A DNA stretch of 11,527 nt from Planctomycetota bacterium (GTDB taxonomy: Bacteria > Planctomycetota > UBA1135 > GCA-002686595): NCBI GenBank assembly GCA_029212955.1, contig JARGOW010000059.1, positions 1 through 11,527 of the forward strand. The letters run 5' to 3'. Shown here piece after piece: positions 5,858 through 11,527 of this stretch (position 1 is the first letter of the stretch; the number at the start of each line of letters is the position of its first letter). The translations under genes and the position numbers were made by a program. The notes under the pieces are model-generated. The model had not been told where the DNA came from. It saw only the letters and a list, made by a program, of their open reading frames with translations, and ran no database searches.

Positions 5858-7120
5858 TCAGAGGGTTCGACGGGGCGGCACCAGCGCATTGGCCGCCAGC
5901 AGTCCGCCCACGAGGGCCGAACCCACCATGGCCGTGCGGAAAGCCAACTCCGTCCCCTCCATGGCTCCGACTTCCATGAACCCGATCAAGCTGCTGTATC
6001 CAACGGTTCCAGGCACAAGGATCAACATGCCGGGCATTTGTGCCACCGACGCGGGCCGATCCATGAATCGTGCGTAGAGGTTGCCGACCAAACCCACCCC
6101 AAACGCGCCAACGAAAGGCCCCAGATCCGGCTCCAACCAGACCTCCCCCAACATCGAACCCATCAAGCCAGCCACGCCAGCCAGATACACCACCCACCAC
6201 TCGCGCAAGCGGACTTGGAATAGGACGGCAAAGCTCAGGGGCGCAAGGGCCATGATGCTCCATTTCCAGTGGGCAGCCATGGCAACCGGCTCATGCTCCA
6301 CCAACGAATGGGAATCCCCCAACTTCCAGGCCAACGCCACACCCAGGAAAATGGTCAGCATGGTCGCACCCGCTCCTGCCAAGCGCGCTACGCCAGAGGA
6401 GAGGTGGTGGGTCGCCAATTCCAGCATGGCCACCGTGAGCGAAAGTCCCGGGATCAAGATGATCAACGAGGCCATGGTCACCTTCGAATAGTGAATCGGG
6501 TACACGTGCCGGGACCAAAGCAAGGCCGCGATCGCTGCTCCGAAGGCCAAGATCGCTTCGGTGATTTCGATTTCCCGGGGTACTTTTCCCGCGATCCAGC
6601 CGCCCAGGAAAATGAGAAGTCCCAACACCAGGGCCGCTCCAAACTCACCCAGCCCTCCCCCCAGGAAAACCGCCGCGCTGCCCGCAGCCACGGAAAATGC
6701 CAAGGCGTGTGGAATCGTACCGAAGCGGCCCTTCGATGCCGCCAATAGCTCCAAGCGTTCGCGGGCCTGTCGCACGGTGATTTGCCCGTCTTCGAGGGCC
6801 TCCAACAACACGTCCAGCTCCACCAACTTTCCAAGATCCACGTTCCCGGGGGAAACCCTCAACAACATGGTGCGTTCGCCGAGCCCCTGGTCCATGGACA
6901 ACATCAGGGATGTGGGCGTGGTGAACACCTGGGCCGAGATTCCCAGGAACTCGGCAATACGCCCCAGGAGTCGCTCCATGCGATGGGAAGGCGTTCCATA
7001 GGAATGCAAGACTTGGCCCACTCGGACCAGGAAGGCTTGGTTCTCCGGGAGATCCCGGTACTCATTCTTAGGAGTGCGCCGGGCGGCGCGGCGCTTCCTT
7101 CTGGTAGAGCTTTTGGACAT
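5858..7120 (-). CDS. ThrE-type threonine/serine exporter family membrane protein
   Basis: This 420-residue protein has the fused two-part plan of ThrE transporters. A cytoplasmic N-terminal region contains LVRVGQVLHSYGTPSHRMERLL (about 31-52, typical G-x-L-x-x-Y-G-x-x-x-x-R-x-E) and SLMLS. The first transmembrane block (about 135-265) includes IPGLSLTVAMLELAT (223-237), and the second block (about 285-415) includes LILVPGTVGYSSLIG (366-380). About ten helices are visible. Family members export threonine and serine by proton antiport, but substrates vary and this one is not determinable. A very basic N-terminus (SSTRRKRRAARR) precedes the domain. The ribosome site AGGAGG (7132-7137) overlaps the stop codon of the upstream DUF3299-like gene, 15 bases before this start, indicating co-transcription and coupling. 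Confidence 0.88.
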   Translation of the reverse strand: MSKSSTRRKRRAARRTPKNEYRDLPENQAFLVRVGQVLHSYGTPSHRMERLLGRIAEFLGISAQVFTTPTSLMLSMDQGLGERTMLLRVSPGNVDLGKLVELDVLLEALEDGQITVRQARERLELLAASKGRFGTIPHALAFSVAAGSAAVFLGGGLGEFGAALVLGLLIFLGGWIAGKVPREIEITEAILAFGAAIAALLWSRHVYPIHYSKVTMASLIILIPGLSLTVAMLELATHHLSSGVARLAGAGATMLTIFLGVALAWKLGDSHSLVEHEPVAMAAHWKWSIMALAPLSFAVLFQVRLREWWVVYLAGVAGLMGSMLGEVWLEPDLGPFVGAFGVGLVGNLYARFMDRPASVAQMPGMLILVPGTVGYSSLIGFMEVGAMEGTELAFRTAMVGSALVGGLLAANALVPPRRTL

Positions 7121-7131
7121 GGAGCAACGGC

Positions 7132-7138
7132 CCTCCTA
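7132..7138 (-). promoter_or_regulatory. Ribosome binding site overlapping upstream stop codon
   Basis: On the minus strand, the stop TAG of the DUF3299-like gene (7136-7138) runs directly into the Shine-Dalgarno AGGAGG (7132-7137), which is 11 bases before the ATG of the ThrE-like gene. This is the strongest ribosome site in the window and fixes the ThrE start at 7120. Confidence 0.7.
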
Positions 7139-7738
7139 GGGCTCGCGTTCCACCTCGACCCCATCGATGTGGAAACAGCCGGAAGCATACCCGGCCTCAT
7201 CCTCGATCACCTGCAACCAAAAGCGACCTTTCACGCGAATCGGCACGAATGCGAAGTACTCGCTGGTATTCCCATCTACCATTTTCACGTCCACCCACTG
7301 GTCAGGTGTCGGAGCACCACCGAAACAACAGCTCAAGAGGTCCGCCACCAGCATGAACTCCGTCACCTTGCCGTCCTTCTGAACGTTCGGAATCATGTAC
7401 CCACGCAGGGCGACTTGAGTGTCATCAAGCTCCTGCACATGGTCGGGGAAAGCCAATTCCTCCTCCGTACTTTCGTCCGGATAGAGCAAGGCGTCCAGCA
7501 GATCCTCCACGCCATCCTCACCCAACTCCTCCAGGCTGAGGTCGGGGAACCCGAGCTTCCTAAAGCCCGACTTGGTGATCTCAATCACCTTTTCGATGGG
7601 CCCTGCCTGCTTTTCCGGCGCGCTGTCGATGGCAGCCCCCTCAAACTCAAGAATCTCGGGGCCGAGTTCCATGGCTTGATCTCCGCAGGAGGACAGGGCC
7701 ACCAAGGCACAAGCGAGAACCGTGTTTAGCAACCTCAC
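7136..7738 (-). CDS. DUF3299-like lipoprotein of an ABC transporter operon
   Basis: This 200-residue protein starts at a GTG whose last two bases plus one overlap the TGA stop of the permease gene (GTGA, 7735-7738), a sign of tight translational coupling. A longer frame exists upstream but lies inside the permease gene. The N-terminus is a lipoprotein signal (VRLLNTVLACALVALSSC) with cysteine 18 in an LSSC lipobox. After a low-complexity acidic linker, residues about 104-195 resemble DUF3299: LDDTQVALRGYMIPN, VTEFMLVADLLSCCFGGAPTPDQWVDVKM and a later hydrophobic strand. The adjacent cysteines 137-138 and His190 are candidate metal ligands. DUF3299-type proteins accompany MacB-like ATPase/permease pairs in some zinc-regulated operons, so this is probably a periplasm-facing accessory lipoprotein. 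Molecular role unknown. Confidence 0.78.
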   Translation of the reverse strand: MRLLNTVLACALVALSSCGDQAMELGPEILEFEGAAIDSAPEKQAGPIEKVIEITKSGFRKLGFPDLSLEELGEDGVEDLLDALLYPDESTEEELAFPDHVQELDDTQVALRGYMIPNVQKDGKVTEFMLVADLLSCCFGGAPTPDQWVDVKMVDGNTSEYFAFVPIRVKGRFWLQVIEDEAGYASGCFHIDGVEVEREP

Positions 7739-9006
7739 GCTGCACTCTCCGAAAGTACACGGGCCACGTCGGTGGAATAGGCCTTGATGGCGGGTATACA
7801 ACCCGCCACGGCACCCACGGCAACCATCCCGATGGGAGTCCAAAGCAGGGCAGGATGCCAAGCGCCCAGGTCCATGACGACCCCGGTCTCCTGGCGAATC
7901 ACGGCGGCGGCTGCCCCTAGAATTCCGTAGTACACCGCGAATCCCACCAGGGCGCCCAGGGTCGCGATCAAACTGGATTCCATGACGATAATGCCCAACA
8001 GGGTTCCCCGACGGGCCCCCAGCGAACGCAGGATCGCAAACTCCCTGCGCCGTTCATTCATGGTGTTGTAAAGGCTAGCCAGAAGCGACCCTGCAGCCAC
8101 AATCATCACCAGATAGGCCACCATCGTTAGCACCTTATTGACCCAACCGAGTCGCTGGAAAAGGCGCTGCACTTCCGCGGCGATGGGCCAGGCCAAAGTG
8201 GCACTCTTGCCTTCCCGGTTGTACAGGTTTTGAAGGGCGAGCCCCGAACTCGTCTGCTTGAGACGCAGCATTACGGCGCTAACCTCTTTGTGCTCGTCCG
8301 GAATGGGCTCGTCGGGCACGGCTTCGTAGTCCTCACCCATCCCCCGCAGGTAATGGCCTTCCATGCGCCACATACCCTCCATGGGAACCCAAATCACCCG
8401 GTCCACGGGCGCATTGGTGGCCTTGAGCACCCCGACAACCACGTAGTCCTCGTCGTGATGGTGATCCCCGTGCCCATCCAATTGGTGGACGGGATGGAAG
8501 GTACTTCCACGCCGCAAACCGGCTTCCTGGGCCACAACGGACCCCACGATCGCTTGGCGCAGGTTGGGGTCGAAGATTTCACCATGCCCCACAAACTCGA
8601 AGGGGCTCTTGCCATCGACCAGATACTCTTCGAAGAGTTCCGGTTCCGTGCCCACGATGCGGAACCCGCGGTAGTTGTCACCGACCACATATGGGTAGGC
8701 CTTGTCCACCCGCGGGTCCTGGGCGATCTCGTGGTACATCAACCACGGAATGTTCCCGGGGGAGGTTTCCAGGTGATAAACCGTGTTCAGGACGAGCTGC
8801 GTCGAGCTCCCGCGCGCTCCCAAGACCGCGTCGAAGCCGAGGGCTCCACCTTGGAAAGCCTGTGTGCTCTGCCGTGCCACCGCAAAGACCGCCATGACCA
8901 GCCCGCAGGCCAGGGCAGCGGAAGCCACGGTAACCGTCGTGGAAAGGGCGTGCTGCCGAAGCGACCGCAGGGCGATGCGCAGCATGGTTCCGATGGGAAC
9001 ATTCAT
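7735..9006 (-). CDS. ABC transporter permease, FtsX/MacB type, with His-rich extracytoplasmic loop
   Basis: This 423-residue protein has the typical layout of MacB/LolC-type permeases: an N-terminal helix (about 22-45), a large extracytoplasmic domain (about 46-285) and three C-terminal helices (about 292-312, 336-362, 388-408) with the conserved coupling segment NERRREFAILRSLGARR (317-333). Such permeases do not pump across the membrane by themselves; they transmit ATPase motion to periplasmic partners or extract substrates such as lipoproteins and peptides. The loop at about 171-187 contains HPVH and HGDHHHDED, a probable divalent-metal site. The start ATG overlaps the TGA of the ATPase gene (ATGA, 9003-9006), and its own TGA overlaps the next start. 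Function is probably metal-responsive envelope trafficking rather than drug efflux, by inference. Confidence 0.88.
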   Translation of the reverse strand: MNVPIGTMLRIALRSLRQHALSTTVTVASAALACGLVMAVFAVARQSTQAFQGGALGFDAVLGARGSSTQLVLNTVYHLETSPGNIPWLMYHEIAQDPRVDKAYPYVVGDNYRGFRIVGTEPELFEEYLVDGKSPFEFVGHGEIFDPNLRQAIVGSVVAQEAGLRRGSTFHPVHQLDGHGDHHHDEDYVVVGVLKATNAPVDRVIWVPMEGMWRMEGHYLRGMGEDYEAVPDEPIPDEHKEVSAVMLRLKQTSSGLALQNLYNREGKSATLAWPIAAEVQRLFQRLGWVNKVLTMVAYLVMIVAAGSLLASLYNTMNERRREFAILRSLGARRGTLLGIIVMESSLIATLGALVGFAVYYGILGAAAAVIRQETGVVMDLGAWHPALLWTPIGMVAVGAVAGCIPAIKAYSTDVARVLSESAA

Positions 9007-9680
9007 TTCAAAAGCCCCCCAGCACGGTTGAGCACATCAAAGTCCTGCACGTGCTCGAATTGTTCAAGGATACGCGGGTCGTGGCTCACCAAGAGCAAAG
9101 CGGCTCCGGTTTCCTGACACATCGAACGGATCAAACCCAAGGCTTCCTGTGCGCTCTCCGGGTCCAAATTCCCGGTGGGTTCATCCGCAAGCACCAATTT
9201 CGGTCGGTTGGCCAGAGCACGGGCCAAAGCCACCCGCTGTTGCTGCCCAACAGACAACTGATGGGGCCGGTGATTCATGCGATTCTCCAGACCCAAGCGC
9301 GTCAGGAGCAGTTTAGCGAACCCGCGATCCGGTCCGGCACCGAACGCCATACCCAGCATCACATTCTCCAAGGCCGAATATCCGCCGAGCAAATTGAATG
9401 TCTGATAGACATACCCGAGCGAGTTGGCACGAAGCACATCGCGTTGGCCCTCGGACAGGGCTGTCACGTTCGTGCCATCGAGCTGAACCTCACCGCCGTC
9501 GGATTGCAAAATCCCGGCGATGATGTGAAGCAGGGTGGTTTTCCCCGAGCCGCTACTACCCGCCAAAGCCATTTCCTGGCCCGCTTCGAGTTCAAATCGG
9601 CTCACGCGCAAGACTTCGACCACCCCGCCATCAGGGCTGGGGTACCGCTTGCTTATGTTCTTGATGGTTAGGATCGCCAT
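9003..9680 (-). CDS. ABC transporter ATPase, LolD/MacB family
   Basis: This 225-residue ATPase is complete: Walker A GSSGSGKTT (41-49), Q-loop at VYQTFNLL (Q93), signature LSVGQQQRVALARAL (142-156), Walker B KLVLADEP (161-168) and switch His200 in LLVSHD. The length and the TFNLL Q-loop put it in the LolD/MacB/FtsE group that partners FtsX-like permeases. The start MAILTIKNISKRY at 9680 is chosen over an ATG at 9710 because family homology begins there. It overlaps the permease gene by 4 bases and is the first gene of the apparent five-gene operon. No clear Shine-Dalgarno or promoter could be identified upstream. Confidence 0.92.
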   Translation of the reverse strand: MAILTIKNISKRYPSPDGGVVEVLRVSRFELEAGQEMALAGSSGSGKTTLLHIIAGILQSDGGEVQLDGTNVTALSEGQRDVLRANSLGYVYQTFNLLGGYSALENVMLGMAFGAGPDRGFAKLLLTRLGLENRMNHRPHQLSVGQQQRVALARALANRPKLVLADEPTGNLDPESAQEALGLIRSMCQETGAALLLVSHDPRILEQFEHVQDFDVLNRAGGLLK

Positions 9681-9909
9681 GGTGCGGCCGGGGAGGATCC
9701 CGGAGCCCACAGCATATCCATTGGGACGTCAGGTGGAAATCGGCCTGGAGCTAATGTACAGGCATCTTAAGAAACCCAAACCAACCCGTTCAAAATGGGG
9801 CGGTTCCATGCCTGGAAACCACGGTTTGACCCCGGTGCCCCCCTGTAGGTCCCGGGGCCAGCGGGATAGGGCAAGTTCGCCTGGCCCGCTGACCCAAACC
9901 AGCCTGCCC
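9681..9909. other. Intergenic region with GC-rich hairpins; no gene seen
   Basis: This 229-bp spacer lies between the stop of the large beta-sandwich protein gene and the ABC operon. I see no coding sequence in it with family resemblance or a good ribosome site. It probably carries the end of the upstream gene's transcript and the promoter of the ABC operon. No convincing -35/-10 pair or Zur-like palindrome could be picked out by eye. Confidence 0.5.
9859..9891 (-). terminator. Possible terminator hairpin after the large beta-sandwich protein gene
   Basis: CAGCGGG (9859-9865) and CCCGCTG (9885-9891) form a perfect 7-bp stem around a 19-base loop that can itself pair (GGC 9870-9872 with GCC 9879-9881). 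It starts 18 bases after the stop codon of the minus-strand gene. No U-tract follows, so the terminator call is tentative. Confidence 0.35.
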
Positions 9910-11527
9910 CTAAAGCCGAATATCGGCCCTGACCATTCCGCCACGGACCACCTGGATCTGCTGCGGAGTGCTCAAGGGAATCCAAACCTCGGACTCGGGC
10001 GCCGGTTGGGCACCTTCACCGTCCTGCTGAGAACGGCCCATCAGTTCCAATGTATAAGTACCGGGTAGGAGCGCCGGGAATTCGGTCACACCCTGAAGTT
10101 CGGCACCCTGTTCGATCCCGACTTGGATGGGAGCTCGGTCCCCCAGGACCTCCCCTTCCAGGCTCAATGCCACGGCGACCAGGGCCAATTCCTGATCCCG
10201 ATCCGTCGACTCCGGCAAGTCCCATCCCACCTGGGCAGAACCGTGGGCCGGCACGCGGAACTCCACGGAATGGGTCATGTGAGGCCGGACGATCTCGGTG
10301 TAAAGCACACCTCCCAAATCGAGGGTCAATTCCAATGTGCCTTGGTCGAGATCGACCAGGGTTTGACTGGCCGCGGCCACCGGCCCGGCATCGAATATTT
10401 GCCCATCCACCACACGGCGCGCTGTGATTCGCCCGCCAGGAACGGACACGTTGGCGCTGCTTACCACGTGAATGGCCAGGTCCACCGCGCGCTCCAATGT
10501 GACTTCGTAGGGTGTGGCTTCGGAGGAACCGGCGCCGGCGGTGAAACTCAAACCCGAAATCGTCTGCGCCACAAACCCGCGCTTGCGCACGGTCAAGTCG
10601 TACCGAATCCCAGCCAGGCGTTCGAATACGACCTGGCCATCGGTGCGGCTGAAGGAACGCACGGATTTGCCCTCCGTGTCAGTCAACTCCAACTCCACAC
10701 CGGCCAAAACCTGACCCGACCGATCCCGGACCCAGCCATGGAACCCATGCAGGCGCCCGGGCACTTCAATGGTTTCGACCCTGCGTTCCCCAGCGGTGAA
10801 TGCACCCATCCGGGCCGAATGAACCAGATGCCCCATCTGATCGAGCACCTCGACCAAAATAGGAGCCCCCAAGGCCAGGTTCGAAAGCTGCAAATGCCCA
10901 GCCGCGTTGAGCTGGAATTCGCTATAGGGCAAGTCTTGATCCGTGCCGACTTTGACGAACGAAGCGCCCTGGTAGGACTGATCCAGCCGGTTGGGGGTGA
11001 AGGCGCCGCCATCAGCGAAGAGCCTCTCCCCGCTTCGAACCCGCACGGAAACTCCGCCCAAGGTATGCCCGCGATCATTGGTTACGTGCCAATTGGCCGT
11101 GGCCGCAGGGGTCAGTTCAATTCGCACCGCTTCGGCGGACACCGCTCCCGGAAGGAACGGAGCCGGGCGGAAGCCGAACGCATGCAGCGTGCATGGTCCC
11201 GCATTGGCAGGCAGATGAATCACTCCAAGGCCTTCCGCATTTGTAGCGGAACCACCCGAAAATGAGTCGCTGCAAACCACTCTTGCTCCCTCGATCCCAG
11301 AGCCATCCGAACGTACCGCCCGGTAGGCAAACTCCATAGCCTCGACCAACTGGATCTCGCCCAGGTCGTACCCACCGGTCAATTGGTCACCGGCCAAAAC
11401 CAGACTCCCCCGTGCAAAGCTATCGACGGATTTGAGCTCCAACTTCAAACCCGAGTATGCGTCGGAATCCAACTGCAATTCAAAGGATCCGTCCACTCCG
11501 GATACTGCAAACACCGGGATCCTACTG
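9910..11527 (-). CDS. Large carboxypeptidase-regulatory-like repeat protein, C-terminal part (5' end outside window)
   Basis: The frame is open to the window edge, giving about 538 residues; the GTG at 11514 is probably internal. The sequence is beta-rich with repeated sandwich-like units that share a G-x-x-V-x-x-x-x-G-x-x-L-x-G-V-x-V pattern: GSGIEGARVVCSDS, GHTLGGVSVRV, and most clearly GFHGWVRDRSGQVLAGVELE with TDGQVVFERLAGIRYDLTVR and GFVAQTISGL (roughly residues 257-322 counted from 11514). That last unit matches the CarboxypepD_reg/transthyretin-like fold, common in large exported proteins of Planctomycetota and Bacteroidota. No enzymatic motif, anchor or sorting signal is seen at the C-terminus, which ends in a beta strand. 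Probably a secreted or surface adhesin-like or scaffold protein. Function unknown. Confidence 0.75.
   Translation of the reverse strand, partial: SRIPVFAVSGVDGSFELQLDSDAYSGLKLELKSVDSFARGSLVLAGDQLTGGYDLGEIQLVEAMEFAYRAVRSDGSGIEGARVVCSDSFSGGSATNAEGLGVIHLPANAGPCTLHAFGFRPAPFLPGAVSAEAVRIELTPAATANWHVTNDRGHTLGGVSVRVRSGERLFADGGAFTPNRLDQSYQGASFVKVGTDQDLPYSEFQLNAAGHLQLSNLALGAPILVEVLDQMGHLVHSARMGAFTAGERRVETIEVPGRLHGFHGWVRDRSGQVLAGVELELTDTEGKSVRSFSRTDGQVVFERLAGIRYDLTVRKRGFVAQTISGLSFTAGAGSSEATPYEVTLERAVDLAIHVVSSANVSVPGGRITARRVVDGQIFDAGPVAAASQTLVDLDQGTLELTLDLGGVLYTEIVRPHMTHSVEFRVPAHGSAQVGWDLPESTDRDQELALVAVALSLEGEVLGDRAPIQVGIEQGAELQGVTEFPALLPGTYTLELMGRSQQDGEGAQPAPESEVWIPLSTPQQIQVVRGGMVRADIRL

Noticed and set aside
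6782..7729. Plus-strand open frame of 315 codons
   Set aside because: It lies antisense across the ThrE-like and DUF3299-like genes, both of which have clear family motifs. The translation is compositionally odd and unrecognisable.
7739..7861. Earlier start for the DUF3299-like lipoprotein
   Set aside because: The extension lies within the permease gene and encodes Cys/Arg/Gly-rich noise. The GTG overlapping the permease stop starts a proper signal peptide.
8230..9117. Plus-strand open frame of 295 codons
   Set aside because: Antisense to the permease and ATPase genes, which are certain from their motifs and overlapping start/stop codons.
9700..9800. Possible sigma-70 promoter for the ABC operon (TTGGTT and TACATT on the minus strand)
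   Set aside because: The spacing is about 20 bases and both boxes are poor matches; chance occurrence is likely.
10123..11265. Long plus-strand open frame (380 codons) opposite the large beta-sandwich protein gene
   Set aside because: Its translation is rich in His, Gln, Arg and Pro with no recognisable domain. It mirrors a well-supported minus-strand frame, as expected in GC-rich DNA.
1..11527. tRNA, rRNA, CRISPR, insertion sequences, riboswitches
   Set aside because: No cloverleaf-like tract, regularly spaced repeats, transposase motif or terminal inverted repeats were seen on either strand.

Overview
The window is GC-rich, gene-dense bacterial chromosome with no tRNA, rRNA, CRISPR array or insertion sequence that I can see. 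A minor-pilin-like protein, EF-hand-like aspartate loops, small lipoproteins, weak Shine-Dalgarno sequences on several genes, an alkaline-phosphatase-fold hydrolase next to sulfate activation, and a carboxypeptidase-regulatory-like surface protein together suggest a Planctomycetota-type or other deep-branching, probably marine, bacterium. That assignment is an inference from gene content, not a phylogenetic result.

Layout. Bases 1-1771 (+): the 3' end of a pilin-like protein, followed by two tandem paralogous two-helix membrane proteins with HAMP-like tails. A hairpin at 1800-1835 separates them from a convergent minus-strand sulfur cluster (4339 down to 1823). In transcription order this holds a ribbon-helix-helix (RHH) protein, sulfate adenylyltransferase (sat, broken by a frameshift near 3310), and an alkaline-phosphatase/sulfatase-fold hydrolase. 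Upstream of the RHH gene, at 4377-4407, lies a compact array of direct and inverted repeats that looks like an operator. It is shared with a divergent small TPR-like lipoprotein gene (4451-4951, +). A perfect 19-bp hairpin (4973-5013) ends that gene opposite the next minus-strand block.

From 9680 down to 5041 (-) runs a probable operon: ABC ATPase, FtsX/MacB-type permease with a His-rich extracytoplasmic loop, DUF3299-like lipoprotein, ThrE-type threonine/serine exporter and AIM24-family protein. The first three overlap by 4 bases (ATGA and GTGA). The ATPase/permease/DUF3299 trio resembles zinc-linked ABC operons of proteobacteria, so a metal-trafficking or envelope-export role is plausible. 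A 229-bp spacer with GC-rich hairpins separates it from an incomplete large protein (9910 to window end, -) built from beta-sandwich repeats, probably exported.

The points most worth a second look are the broken sat with its unusual GRKH motif, the candidate RHH operator beside a sulfur-assimilation gene, the hydrolase lacking the sulfatase formylglycine signature, and the His-rich permease loop beside a double-cysteine DUF3299-like lipoprotein.
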